Source: Mariniblastus sp. (GTDB lineage: Bacteria > Planctomycetota > Planctomycetia > Pirellulales > Pirellulaceae). Taken from it: 64,000 nucleotides of DNA. Under the pieces are notes generated by a model. The model was not told where the DNA came from, made no database searches, and was given only the letters and a program-made list of their open reading frames with translations. The stretch is taken from the NCBI GenBank assembly GCA_022447605.1, contig JAKVBG010000021.1:1-64000 (forward strand). The letters are read 5' to 3'. The translations under genes and the position numbers were made by a program. Below, in pieces: positions 10,439 through 19,892 of the stretch. Positions within the stretch are counted from its first letter, which is position 1. Each line of letters opens with the position of its first letter.

Positions 10439-10799
10439 CTGGAACGATTGGTAGGGAAATCAAAGAGGACCGTTCCCCGAACAGAGGCCGTTGCCAAAAC
10501 CACCTGCTGGCACCGGCCTTTTTTCTTGCGCTGTCATGGTTTTTCGCGCCGAAACGTGATGCTTGTTTACCACCGGCTGGGCACAGGGTAAAAACCGAGG
10601 CCAACATTTGACAAGGGCGCAAAATACCACCACAATTTCAGACCGTCCCCCGTCGGAACCGCCCGTTTTCCAGCGAGTGCCGAAAACACCCCCCCCGGGC
10701 AGCTGACCCGTCGGTTCGGTCCGTCACTGACACTTCCCCTTCCCAACCCCACCCGTTTTGCGGCTTGCGGCCACAACGGGTTTAACAGGATTGAATTTG
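10439..10799. other. Intergenic stretch without a gene
   Basis: About 360 bases between tRNA-Met and the amino-acid permease. It contains the tRNA terminator at 10485-10524 and the presumed promoter and ribosome site (AGGA about ten bases before the ATG at 10800) of the permease. Short open frames in it have no recognisable protein features. Confidence 0.5.
10485..10524 (+). terminator. Rho-independent terminator after tRNA-Met
   Basis: Stem AGGCCG (10485-10490) pairs with CGGCCT (10514-10519), helped by CCA/TGG inside the loop side, and runs into six T residues. The position 47 bases after the tRNA fits termination of that transcript. Confidence 0.6.
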
Positions 10800-12170
10800 A
10801 TGTCGGAATCAAAGATCGGTACCTTTTCAGCTCTTTCCATCGGTATCGGCGGCATGGTCGGTGGCGGTATCTTCGCGGTCACTGGATTGACGGTCGAATT
10901 GACCAAGGGAGCCGCCCCCATCGCCTTTGTCGTGGCCGGTATCGTCGCGTTTCTGACTGCCTTCTCCTATTGGCGACTCAGTCTCCGTTACCCGAGCGAA
11001 GGGGGCACTGTCGAGTTTCTCAATATCGCTTTCGGAACGGGCGTGACGACCGGGGCCTTGAACATTTTGCTCTGTCTTTCCTACGTTATCCTGCTGGCCG
11101 TATACGCTTATGCTTTTGGTGCCTACGGGGCCCATTTTTTTCCCAAAGAAGACTATGAGTTCTGGAAACATATCCTGTTGTCAGCCGTGATTGTAATCCT
11201 GGCTGTCATCAACTGGTTCGGCGCCAATATTGCCATCAAATCCGAGAATCTTTTTAATGCCCTGAAACTGATCTTGCTCGCAATCTTTGTGGTCATCGGC
11301 CTGATGACACCGGTCGAGTGGAGTCGCATGGCACCCGATACATGGGTCGGTCCAGTCACACTGGTCGCCGGAGCGATGGTTATCTTTCTGAACTACGAGG
11401 GATTTGAACTGATTGCCAATGCTTCCAACTCCATGCGTAACCCAAAGCGTTCGCTGCCGATTGCCTACCTGGGTGGTGTCGCGGCCACGATCGTCATTTA
11501 TGTCCTGATCACGGCAGTTTGTGTAGGTCATCTTGAATTCTCAACGATCGCTGCCGAGCCCGATGCCACGCTCTCGTTGGCAGCCAATGCCTTCATGGGA
11601 CCCTGGGGGGGCATCATGATCGCGATTGCGGCGATGTTGGCGACGTCGTCCGCCATCAATGCCACCTTTTACGGTTCGGGACGATTGACCTTTCTGATCG
11701 CCAAGACGGGCGAACTACCCAGTGAACTGGAACGCGATTTTCACGGCCAACCGCTGGAAGGGATGCTTATCTTCGCGGTGTTTACCCTGATCGTCGGTAA
11801 TTTTGTCCCCTTGGAAGCGATTGCTACCATGGGAAGTGCCGGGTTCCTGTTGATCTTTCTCGCCGTCAACGTTGCCAATTGCAAACAGCGCCGTGAAACG
11901 GGTGGGGGCTGGGTCTTTTCGTTGTTGGGTGTCCTGGCCTGCGGCATCGCTCTGATCGCTCTGATGGGTCAGACCTTGATGACGGCCGGCCAGTCATGGC
12001 AAGTGTTCGTCCTGGTCGGCATGGTTGTCCTATCCTACCTGATCGAAATCATCTACCGCGCCGCAACCGGACGGTCGATACTGCTGTACCATCTGCGAGG
12101 CCAAAACCATGCGGCAACCAAGAACCCCGGCGATTCGGTACAGAATTCAGAATCAGGCACTCCTTCCTGA
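10800..12170 (+). CDS. APC-family amino acid permease
   Basis: Polytopic transporter of 456 residues with about 12 predicted helices, of the amino acid-polyamine-organocation superfamily. The first helix has the hallmark GIGGMVGGGIFAVTG (about 12-26), the broken helix that binds the substrate amino group. Other matching segments are NYEGFELIANASNSMRNPKRS (split by a helix break) and ATSSAINATFYGSGR. The open frame extends 14 codons upstream to a TTG at 10758, but MSESKIGTFSAL at 10800 is preceded by AGGA and fits the family start. The substrate is unknown. A second, distant APC permease lies at 22451-24094. Confidence 0.9.
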   Translation: MSESKIGTFSALSIGIGGMVGGGIFAVTGLTVELTKGAAPIAFVVAGIVAFLTAFSYWRLSLRYPSEGGTVEFLNIAFGTGVTTGALNILLCLSYVILLAVYAYAFGAYGAHFFPKEDYEFWKHILLSAVIVILAVINWFGANIAIKSENLFNALKLILLAIFVVIGLMTPVEWSRMAPDTWVGPVTLVAGAMVIFLNYEGFELIANASNSMRNPKRSLPIAYLGGVAATIVIYVLITAVCVGHLEFSTIAAEPDATLSLAANAFMGPWGGIMIAIAAMLATSSAINATFYGSGRLTFLIAKTGELPSELERDFHGQPLEGMLIFAVFTLIVGNFVPLEAIATMGSAGFLLIFLAVNVANCKQRRETGGGWVFSLLGVLACGIALIALMGQTLMTAGQSWQVFVLVGMVVLSYLIEIIYRAATGRSILLYHLRGQNHAATKNPGDSVQNSESGTPS

Positions 12171-12417
12171 ATTTTCGGATGCCCTACAATTTAACCGGCA
12201 ATTCGAGGACCGATCGGTTTAAAATAGAATCCGTTTTTCTTGCTTCGCGCATGTCGGAACCGTTTCGATACCGATGGGAAGTGAGTGGACACCTCGAAAA
12301 ATCCTGGAATTGGGCTGCGCGAATTGACAGAACAACGTTCTTCTAACCGACACCATCTCGCCCAAGACCCGAAAGACATCCTCCCGTTGCTCCATTGATA
12401 TCCGGTTATATGAAAAC

Positions 12418-13197
12418 ATGATCAAGATTCATAAACTGCCTCGCGATTTTGCTACCCGGTACCCGCTGCAGATTTACGATCTGTTTATCTCGGTCATCGC
12501 GATCTGTTCCATAGCACTGTTGCTCTGGCAGATGTTTTTCCAGCCACAGGGGGAAACGAGACGATTACTGGAGCTGGTTGATTACTTTTTTTGCTTTCTC
12601 TTTTTTACCGACTATATCCGTTGCATCTTCCGCGCTGAGAATCGACTGAAATATATCTTTACCTGGGGCATCCTCGATTTGGCATCGTCCATACCGGCTC
12701 TGCCGGCACTCCGTTTCCTGCGTATTGCTCGCCTTGTCCGTGTGTTGATGGTGATCCGTTCCTTCCGCATTCTGACCAAAGTCGTCGTGGAAGATAGTAT
12801 CGCATCGACTGTCACGGTCACGACGCTGATCGGTTGCCTGATCATAGTGGGCTCCTGCATTGGAGTTTTGCACTACGAACAACAATCGCCCCACGCCAAT
12901 CTGACCAACGCCGAAGACGTTGCCTGGTGGGCAGTCGTAACGACTTCCACGGTCGGCTATGGCGATTTTTATCCCGTAACCAACGGAGGGCGTTTATTCG
13001 CGGTTCTGATCATGTGCGTCGGGATTGGTCTGTTTGCAACTTTTGCGGGTGCTTTGCTCAGCACCCTTGTCCGTCACCTGAGATCTGGCCAGCCCGAGAC
13101 ACCGGCCGAACGTTTCAAAGAGTTGACCCGACAGAACCGTTTGATCATGGAAAAACTGGAAGCCCTGGAAGAGAAAATCAATCCCCAGGGAGAATGA
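12418..13197 (+). CDS. Voltage-gated-type potassium channel
   Basis: Six-helix ion channel subunit of 259 residues. Helices S1-S3 occupy about 20-85. An S4-like helix with spaced arginines (RFLRIARLVRVLMVIRSFR, about 98-117) is the probable voltage sensor. The pore loop carries the K+ selectivity filter TSTVGYGDFYPVT (about 177-189) before the last helix. The C-terminus (about 228-255) looks like a short coiled coil, which commonly drives tetramer assembly. K+ selectivity is supported by the filter; voltage gating is inferred from S4. The ribosome site is weak. No ligand-binding RCK or cyclic-nucleotide domain is present. Confidence 0.93.
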   Translation: MIKIHKLPRDFATRYPLQIYDLFISVIAICSIALLLWQMFFQPQGETRRLLELVDYFFCFLFFTDYIRCIFRAENRLKYIFTWGILDLASSIPALPALRFLRIARLVRVLMVIRSFRILTKVVVEDSIASTVTVTTLIGCLIIVGSCIGVLHYEQQSPHANLTNAEDVAWWAVVTTSTVGYGDFYPVTNGGRLFAVLIMCVGIGLFATFAGALLSTLVRHLRSGQPETPAERFKELTRQNRLIMEKLEALEEKINPQGE

Positions 13198-13232
13198 TTT
13201 AGGACAAGGCGGAGACGACCTGAAACGGTTCT

Positions 13233-13712
13233 CTACCGATGATCCAATTCCAGCGTAATTTCGTTATTGCCAGGCTTGATTTCAACGGACAGATCAGAAG
13301 TCCGGTAATCAGCGTACCTTGGATGGACCATTTCCATGTCGCTCGGTTCCTCATCCTGGTCATGGTCGTGGTCGTGCCCCGCATCACCTTCGGACTCATC
13401 GACTTCGATCACAACTTCGCGTTTGGCCCTGAGTGAATGCGCCATCAACTGGATGATCGCTACTGAATGTTTTCCCGCAACGGCGCCATCCCCCTGCTCG
13501 TACGTCCCCACGGTGAACGAGCCGTCACTTTGAATTTTCCCACGCGCGTTGAGTTTGTGTTCCGCATTGAAAAGTTCAATGGTCCCCATCTTCGGCGCGG
13601 TTCCATCCGGAAATCGCAATTGACCCTGAATCGGGTGGGTGGGGAGATGGTCCGATCCGCATCCGACCGCCATCGTGAACAAAGCAAGTAAGATTAGTCG
13701 CTTGAAACCCAT
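13233..13712 (-). CDS. Small lipoprotein next to DUF1559 protein
   Basis: Predicted lipoprotein of 159 residues with a signal peptide and lipobox AVGC at about 15-18. The rest looks like one carboxypeptidase-regulatory-like beta-sandwich, with IQGQLRFPDGT and QSDGSFTVGTYEQGDGAVAG. This is a very common planctomycete arrangement: a small lipoprotein encoded just after a DUF1559 gene. Unusual here is an acidic/histidine segment (about 115-128, GHDHDHDQDEE) that could bind metal. The 110-base gap to the DUF1559 gene upstream suggests a shared transcript. The function is unknown; a role with the DUF1559 protein at the cell surface is inferred. Confidence 0.85.
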   Translation of the reverse strand: MGFKRLILLALFTMAVGCGSDHLPTHPIQGQLRFPDGTAPKMGTIELFNAEHKLNARGKIQSDGSFTVGTYEQGDGAVAGKHSVAIIQLMAHSLRAKREVVIEVDESEGDAGHDHDHDQDEEPSDMEMVHPRYADYRTSDLSVEIKPGNNEITLELDHR

Positions 13713-13823
13713 CAGAAACCTAGTCCAGAAAGTGGAATCAACGATTCAGCCGTCTCAGCATGTATCGGCAGGTCGGCTGCCAGATTCCATACTTTTTGAT
13801 GATTCCCCATCTCTCGGCTCACT

Positions 13824-14843
13824 TTAATCGTTGGGATCCTCGACAATGATTTCACCGCCATCGGCACGGTTGCAGAGTTGCCCCAGAGTGACGGTGTCGG
13901 TCGAGTTGCGGAGGGAGTGGGTACTCCCGTCGGCGTAGACAAAATTACACAATTGAGGATGCCAACTGCCAAAGCCAAGCACGTCGGAAACTGGTTCTTC
14001 GGAGCGGCTGAGAATGGGAACGCCGGGCCCACCGACGCGCGAGAAAGCGGCACAGTTTTCGCCGTTGTAAATCGGGCCATTATAAGGGGTCTGATTCAGC
14101 TGATCACGGAAAACATGCAATTCCCCAGCCAGCGCCGTGTTGCTGCTCCCGTCGGTAATGCTTTGGAACCCGATCTTGTTGATCCAGTCCAACTTACCCG
14201 TAAAACTCTCTTTTGCCTGGGAAGTGATAATGACACCGGTCCCGTTCCCACCGTAGTAGTAATCGGTCTCTTTGCCGATTGACCCAGGAGACAGGTCGCC
14301 ATGGTTTCCGGCGAAATCTCCCGTCGCCCCGCCGACAACCTCAATCTTAATCCAGCCGCCACAGCCACAGGGGAGTTTAATGGGCACCTCGGCCGTTTGC
14401 GGCGGTGCCACGGCGTTTTCGGCTGACCGACGGGAAGGACAGAGGAACGTCTCGACCACCTGGTTTTTCACTTCATCCGCATGTTCGTCATAGGAAGTGG
14501 AAAGATCCCACCGCTTGTAAAAATTCGTTTGTTCCATGTAGGGGAGGATTCGCACCAACCAGGAAGGCTCATCAAGGCCCTTGTCAAAAGGCGGGGAGGA
14601 AACCTTTTTTGGAAACAGTCGTGCCGGGGGAAACGCCTCAAACGAATCGTGGAACATCATTGAGGCCAGCCCCACCTGTCGCATCCGGTTCAGGCACTCT
14701 GTCCTGCGAGCCGATTCCCGAATCTGCTGGACTGCGGGCAACAGCATACCGATCAGGATCCCGATGATCGCGATCACCACCAAGAGTTCAACTAACGTAA
14801 AGCCGACGGGTCGTTTCCCGGTATTTCTTGCAAACACGTTCAT
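13824..14843 (-). CDS. DUF1559 prepilin-like protein
   Basis: Pseudopilin-like secreted protein of 339 residues. The N-terminus has a short basic leader and the type IV prepilin motif GFTLVELLVVIAIIGIL (about 14-29), cut by prepilin peptidase after the glycine. It continues into the DUF1559 domain, with AVQQIRESARR and a C-terminal FVYADGSTHSLRNS segment typical of the family. The frame is open 25 codons farther upstream, but the ATG at 14843 has AGGGAC upstream and places the leader correctly. Planctomycete genomes hold many such paralogues; their role is not established. It heads a two-gene set with the small lipoprotein. Confidence 0.95.
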   Translation of the reverse strand: MNVFARNTGKRPVGFTLVELLVVIAIIGILIGMLLPAVQQIRESARRTECLNRMRQVGLASMMFHDSFEAFPPARLFPKKVSSPPFDKGLDEPSWLVRILPYMEQTNFYKRWDLSTSYDEHADEVKNQVVETFLCPSRRSAENAVAPPQTAEVPIKLPCGCGGWIKIEVVGGATGDFAGNHGDLSPGSIGKETDYYYGGNGTGVIITSQAKESFTGKLDWINKIGFQSITDGSSNTALAGELHVFRDQLNQTPYNGPIYNGENCAAFSRVGGPGVPILSRSEEPVSDVLGFGSWHPQLCNFVYADGSTHSLRNSTDTVTLGQLCNRADGGEIIVEDPND

Positions 14844-15577
14844 CTGGCAGGTCCCTAAAGTAGTAGAAAGGAAAAGATGGGTCGACCAAGGTAGGAACAC
14901 GGTCTGATTTCCCTCCATTATTCATGTTTTCCCCCGTTTTTCAATATCCAAGTGTTTTAGGTCGTATTATCGGAGTATTCCGACGTCCCTTATTACCGCC
15001 TTAATTTTGTCTAACATTTGACAGGGGGCTCTTTTTTTCCTTAGGGTGTTCCGTTTTTCTAGCTTCCTTCGAACGAATTGCCCGTTCCCGGTCGACCTCT
15101 CCCGGTGCGAAAGGATGTGGAAAGCCTTCCATGGTTCGTTGGTCACCATCGCTTACCCTTTCTCATCTACCGCCCCATGTGGCGGCCACCCTTTGGCCCG
15201 CGCCCGCTAGCAAGCAGGCAGAAGTGGCCGGCCTCCCGGCCCGATGGAACCACACCGAACCGGTCAGTTTGCCGCTTCTCTATCCGTCGGCTGGCGCCCG
15301 CTCGTCTGATTTGTTGTCACCAATTCAGGCGCAGCGGCCAGCCAGATCGATCCTGATTCGAAACAGGCGTTCAGTTTCAAACAGGCCGGCGTTGCCACAG
15401 ACATGGGTAAAAATGGTGCCCTCTACCGGCTTGGCCTATTCGCTGGAGAAGGGGCAATTTACAATCGGAATGGCGATGGGAGCAGGGACGTTTCTCCTGG
15501 CCAGCGAATATTTGGCCCAACATGAAACTGGGCCCGACACGTTGTCATCCTCCTCCAACTGCCGAGAAACCAACAAG
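14844..15577. other. Intergenic region, divergent promoters
   Basis: About 730 bases between the divergent DUF1559 and CobW-type genes. It should hold both promoters. The right part (15131-15577) is open in frame with the CobW gene, but its translation has no domain, helix or signal character, so I treat it as non-coding or as an uncertain extension. The left part is AT-rich with runs of T near 15030. Confidence 0.5.
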
Positions 15578-16681
15578 ATGCAGACCAACCCCCGTTTCAT
15601 CATGATTGGCGGCTTCCTGGGAGCCGGTAAAACGACCACCGTCGGTCGTTTGGCAAACCATTATCGCTCTCAGGGAAAGAACATCATCATCGTCACCAAT
15701 GACCAGGCTTCTGACCTGGTGGACACCCATACCCTTCGCTCCCAGGGCTTCCAGGTTGGAGAAGTGGCCGGCTCCTGTTTTTGTTGCAATTTCAACGAAT
15801 TGACAGACACTGTCGAGAAATTGGGCGAGGACCAGCGTCCCGACGTGATTCTGGCCGAACCGGTCGGCAGTTGTACCGACCTGGTGGCCACGGTGATCCG
15901 TCCTTTGCAGGACATTTATTCCCAGCCGCTCGATATTGCGCCTTATGGTGTCATCCTGAAACCGAGCCATGGAGCAAGAATCCTGTCAGGTAAAAAACGA
16001 GGGGGCTTTTCACCCCAGGCGAATTACATTTTTCGCAAGCAGCTGGAAGAAGCCGATTTTGTGCTCCTCAACCGGATTGATGAACTCTCCGAAGAGGAGG
16101 TGACCGAATTGACCACCTTGATCGAAGAGCAATTTGAAGAACGTCCGGTCCTGCGGATCTCCGCAAAAACGGGGGACGGTTTTGAAGGACTTTGCACCTG
16201 GTTGGAACAGCGTGGCCATTTCGGGCAGCGAGTTTTAGATATCGATTACGAGGTTTACGCCGCCGGTGAAGCGGAACTCGGCTGGCTGAACTGTCAGGTA
16301 GGACTCGTCGCCGACAAACCGTTCGACCTGGATCAATGGCTGGTGACCCTGTTGAAACGACTCCAGGATGAGTTTGACCAGGCCGGCGCGGAAACGGCTC
16401 ACCTCAAGGTGATTGGGATGTCCGAAGGTTTCTATACGGTCGCCAATCTGGTCAGCAGCGGATCCGAGCCGACTTTGTCCCTCCCCTCAGGAGCCCAGGT
16501 TACCCAAGCGCAACTGGTGATTAACGCCCGGGTGGCGATCGATCCGGAACGCCTGGCTGATCGTGTACGTTCGACCGTCCAACAAACCGGCCAACAGGGG
16601 AACGTTGCGGTGGCCATCTCGGCTCTGCAAAGTTTTCGTCCAGGACGTCCCGTTCCGACGCATCGCATGGCCGATGGATAA
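15578..16681 (+). CDS. CobW/G3E-family GTP-binding metal protein
   Basis: G3E P-loop GTPase of 367 residues. It opens with MIGGFLGAGKTTTVGRL (Walker A/G1), then has the metal-binding CxCC motif in SCFCCNFNEL (about 66-75), LAEPVGSCTDL (Walker B region) and NRIDEL (NKxD-like specificity motif). CobW-family proteins hand Zn or Co to target enzymes using GTP. The C-terminal half is not a plain CobW_C domain and may be a planctomycete-type variant. I start at the ATG at 15578, next to the P-loop; an in-frame upstream stretch of 149 codons is not conserved-looking. It precedes the RidA and SelA-fold genes on the same strand. Confidence 0.85.
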   Translation: MQTNPRFIMIGGFLGAGKTTTVGRLANHYRSQGKNIIIVTNDQASDLVDTHTLRSQGFQVGEVAGSCFCCNFNELTDTVEKLGEDQRPDVILAEPVGSCTDLVATVIRPLQDIYSQPLDIAPYGVILKPSHGARILSGKKRGGFSPQANYIFRKQLEEADFVLLNRIDELSEEEVTELTTLIEEQFEERPVLRISAKTGDGFEGLCTWLEQRGHFGQRVLDIDYEVYAAGEAELGWLNCQVGLVADKPFDLDQWLVTLLKRLQDEFDQAGAETAHLKVIGMSEGFYTVANLVSSGSEPTLSLPSGAQVTQAQLVINARVAIDPERLADRVRSTVQQTGQQGNVAVAISALQSFRPGRPVPTHRMADG

Positions 16682-16906
16682 AACAACTGTTAATAACCGT
16701 CTGAACTAGTTCGCCACAGCCGATGATCGCCTTTTTCTGTGCACCTGCAGGAACCCTGTCCCAACCTGCCAAAAAATCGAGGGAAGCGACCTGTATTCCC
16801 TGCGACAAGCTAGATCGCACCCTCTAGAATGGTCCACGTACCAACCACGGTCGCAAAATTTGCCCTGGGCGAACGGCCGAACCATGACTTCCGGAGAACA
16901 TGAAAC

Positions 16907-17425
16907 GTGAAACGAACTGCCCCAAAAAACCAGTTTGCTCTGATCGGCGTGGCAGGTTTCACCCTGTTTTGCCTATCGTTTGCTGGCTGCCAACCCAACT
17001 CGCCCGCCGATGCGCGCAGGACAAAACAAGAACCGGAGGTCGAGTACCTCATCTCGCCCGAAATGGCGGCACTTAATCTGCCCTTTTCCGAAGCGGTGCG
17101 TGTCGACAACATGCTCTATTTGTCCGGCCAGATCGGAACACTACCCGGCACGACCGAATTAGCCGAAGGCGGCATCCAGGGAGAGACGCGACAGACCTTG
17201 GAGAACATCAAAGCGGTGTTGGAAGCGAATGATTCTTCTTTGGATCGAGTCGTCAAAGTCACCGTGATGTTGGCCGACATCGCCGAATGGCCTGCCTTGA
17301 ACGAAGTTTACGTCGAATACTTCCCGAACAAGAAGCCAGCTCGCAGTGCTTTTGCCGGCAGCGGACTGGCCTTCAACGCCCGCTGTGAAATAGAAGTCAT
17401 TGCCACGGTCGGCAACGGTCACTGA
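16907..17425 (+). CDS. RidA-family lipoprotein
   Basis: RidA/YjgF/Rid-family protein of 172 residues with an export signal, which most RidA proteins lack. The N-terminus has a basic start, hydrophobic stretch and lipobox FAGC (about 25-28). The Rid domain (about 50-170) has LYLSGQIGT and ends with ARCEIEVIATV, which holds the catalytic arginine. Cytoplasmic RidA hydrolyses reactive enamines/imines released by PLP enzymes. The start is GTG at 16907 with CCGGAG upstream. About 150 bases downstream lies a Tat-exported PLP enzyme, a plausible source of such intermediates on the same side of the membrane; that link is inference. Confidence 0.88.
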   Translation: MKRTAPKNQFALIGVAGFTLFCLSFAGCQPNSPADARRTKQEPEVEYLISPEMAALNLPFSEAVRVDNMLYLSGQIGTLPGTTELAEGGIQGETRQTLENIKAVLEANDSSLDRVVKVTVMLADIAEWPALNEVYVEYFPNKKPARSAFAGSGLAFNARCEIEVIATVGNGH

Positions 17426-17578
17426 AAACGGCTCGAAAGGTGTCCAACGGCTGGATCACGTCGCATCTACCCTTTCCCTGTAAAAATTCACGCCTTTCAT
17501 TTGCTCTGCGATTTTGATCTCCCCTAAAATAGAAACCTGTCAACATGCACCAAAACTCCAGTCAGCTGGAATCCTCCG

Positions 17579-18862
17579 ATGGTCAGTCGTAGAAACCTCT
17601 TGAAAATTGGCATCGCCAGTGGAGTCCTTGGACAGGTCAATCAGGTGGCTCAAGGTGGCACGTGTCTCCCGCAGGACGAACCGGCGGCGCCCCTTTCGCC
17701 GCAGCAACTGAATGACCGCTTGAAGGACAACATCTATACGCGTTTGCTCCAGGTCCAACCCCATCTCGGGGCCCACGAACATATTACCCGGCTGGGAGGC
17801 AATCGGGTCGCACCCTCCGTCCAGGCGGCGATGAACGAGGCGAACGAATTCCTGGTCGACATGCACGAGTTGAACCTGGCTGCTGGCAAACGTGTGGCCG
17901 AATTAATAGGGGCCGAAGACGCGATGATCACAGCCGGGGGTTTCTCGGCCATGATCCTGGCCGCCGCAGGCTGTTTAACAGGCACCGATCCGCAACGAAT
18001 TGAATCGTTGCCGCAGGTCGATTGGCAACCGAATGAATGCCTGATCCCGCATGGACACCGTTTCGAATACGACCGGGCTTATCGCTGCGCCGGGGCCACG
18101 ATTGTCGAGGCGGCTGACCGGCAGGACCTTTCCCGGCGGGTTGGGCCCAACACAGCTTTGATCGCCGGATTGGCGATCGTGGAAAAACAGGATGTGTTTG
18201 CGCCTCCCCTACCGGCTCGTACGGCCCAGGCCGTTGGACCGGAGGTTATTCTGCCAGAGGAACTGATCGAGTTTGCCAACAAAAAAAAGGTTCCTGTCAT
18301 CATCGATATGGCTTCGGATATTCCCCCGAAACGAAACCTGACCCGTTTCCTGAAACTGGGTGCCGACCTAGTGGCGATCAGTGGCGGCAAGGGGATTGGC
18401 GGACCCCAGTCCACCGGAATTCTGGCCGGCCGAAAAAGATGGATCGAAGCTGCCCGGCTGAACGCTTATCCCCACAATCATATTGGTCGCGGTATGAAAG
18501 TCGGCAAAGAAGAAGTGATCGGACTGGTTACCGCGCTCGAACGTTTTGTCCGCTCCGATTACGACGTCGAGATAGAGCAATGGAATCGCCGGGCTCGGTG
18601 GCTGGCCGACCAGCTGCAAACCCTGGACGGCGTCACGGCAGTCTACAGTCAGAACACGATGGGGTACGGCGATGTCGAGTTAAGCTGGGACCCGGAAATC
18701 ATCCCCCTGACCGACCGTGAGGTCAAATCAGAATTGCGTGGTTTCGACCCAAAGGTCGAGTACCTGATTACGCTGCGAACCCGCCTGTTGACCGAACAGG
18801 AGACGCGCCTGTTGGCCGTTACGCTGACCCGTTATTTCAAGAGCCGCGCACGCCCGAAATAA
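17579..18862 (+). CDS. Tat-exported SelA-fold PLP enzyme
   Basis: PLP-dependent enzyme of 427 residues, of the SelA/D-glucosaminate-6-phosphate ammonia-lyase group in fold type I. The N-terminus is a twin-arginine signal (VSRRNLLKIGIASG, about 2-15), so a folded, cofactor-loaded enzyme is probably exported. The core shows the glycine loop AGGFSAMI (about 119-126), the PLP-ring aspartate in VIIDMAS (D243) and the Schiff-base lysine in ISGGKGIGG (K271). Similar proteins remove ammonia from amino sugars or amino acids, but the substrate here is unknown. The upstream neighbour is a lipoprotein RidA. The downstream NHL gene is convergent, 13 bases away. Confidence 0.88.
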   Translation: MVSRRNLLKIGIASGVLGQVNQVAQGGTCLPQDEPAAPLSPQQLNDRLKDNIYTRLLQVQPHLGAHEHITRLGGNRVAPSVQAAMNEANEFLVDMHELNLAAGKRVAELIGAEDAMITAGGFSAMILAAAGCLTGTDPQRIESLPQVDWQPNECLIPHGHRFEYDRAYRCAGATIVEAADRQDLSRRVGPNTALIAGLAIVEKQDVFAPPLPARTAQAVGPEVILPEELIEFANKKKVPVIIDMASDIPPKRNLTRFLKLGADLVAISGGKGIGGPQSTGILAGRKRWIEAARLNAYPHNHIGRGMKVGKEEVIGLVTALERFVRSDYDVEIEQWNRRARWLADQLQTLDGVTAVYSQNTMGYGDVELSWDPEIIPLTDREVKSELRGFDPKVEYLITLRTRLLTEQETRLLAVTLTRYFKSRARPK

Positions 18863-18875
18863 TGGCAGCTGAGCG

Positions 18876-19892
18876 TTAGCCGCCTGCTTGCGGACTGACG
18901 CGAACCAGTTTCATGATCCGCCCGTCAACATTCCAATCCTGCACGTACAGGTTCCCTTCGGCGTCCCAGTAAGAGCCGTGCGTACCGTTGAAGATCCCTT
19001 CAATCCACTTGCTCTGGGGCACATTGAAATTGACCCGGGTTTTCGGATCCGGGTTGTGTCCCAGGACGGCCATGATCGTATTACTCTTGTCGAGAATCAC
19101 CAACCGACCATGCAAATCGGGCACCGCCACAAAGTCGCCCTGGATCGCAACCGACGTGGGCATGCCGAGTCCCGTGATGACTTCCTCCATAAATTCACCA
19201 TCCAGACCATAATGCAACAGCCGCCCCTTGGGGGCATGATTGCGGTCGCAGATCAACAACCGCGGCGGATCATACCGGGTATCGAGCGTCATCCCGTGGG
19301 CCGTGTTGAATTCTTTCATGCCATTCCCCTTTTTCCCGAAATGGCTGACGTATTTCCCATCCTTGTCGAACCGGAAAATATGATTGCTGGCATACCCGTT
19401 GGACAGGTAAATATCTCCGTTGGGAGCCACCGTGATTGCGGTCGGGCTGAATTTTTCCAGACCGAGGCCCGATTCCTCCGGATAAGGAAGTCTCAAGACA
19501 ATGTCGCCACCGCGAATTTTGAACTTGATTCCCTCAGCAGCGTTGTTCCGGGCGCCATAGATATACTCCTCGCCCTCTTCATCACGGATTTCCATATCGT
19601 GCAGCTCGGTGTAATCCGGTCCCAGGTAAGTATGGACCACCTGACCATCGGGTGAAAAAACGACGACCCCCTTGTTGGCACTGACATAGATATTGCCCGC
19701 TTTGTCCACCACGACACCACCATGGGTCGGTCCCAATGCCGATTTTCCATCGGGCCGAAGTCCCCAACCCGGCACGGTATCAAAGGTCATTTCGCCACAA
19801 CCCATCCTGGCTGATTCTACCTGTTGGGTCATGCCTGGTTTTGCGGAAAACGAAGCGATCAACAGGGCCAGACTCGCAAGAAACAGTCTCAT
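18876..19892 (-). CDS. Secreted NHL-repeat beta-propeller protein
   Basis: Secreted protein of 338 residues with an N-terminal signal peptide (about 1-22). The rest is repeated beta-propeller blades of the NHL/SMP-30-like type, such as GGVVVDKAGNIYVSANKG, ITVAPNGDIYLSNGYASNHIFRF (split across a blade) and DAEGNLYVQDWNVDGRI. These propellers usually bind ligands or act as lactonases, and the substrate is unknown. GGAG nine bases before the ATG gives a clear start. It converges with the SelA-fold gene, leaving 13 bases between stops. No catalytic residue set allows a sharper call. Confidence 0.88.
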   Translation of the reverse strand: MRLFLASLALLIASFSAKPGMTQQVESARMGCGEMTFDTVPGWGLRPDGKSALGPTHGGVVVDKAGNIYVSANKGVVVFSPDGQVVHTYLGPDYTELHDMEIRDEEGEEYIYGARNNAAEGIKFKIRGGDIVLRLPYPEESGLGLEKFSPTAITVAPNGDIYLSNGYASNHIFRFDKDGKYVSHFGKKGNGMKEFNTAHGMTLDTRYDPPRLLICDRNHAPKGRLLHYGLDGEFMEEVITGLGMPTSVAIQGDFVAVPDLHGRLVILDKSNTIMAVLGHNPDPKTRVNFNVPQSKWIEGIFNGTHGSYWDAEGNLYVQDWNVDGRIMKLVRVSPQAGG

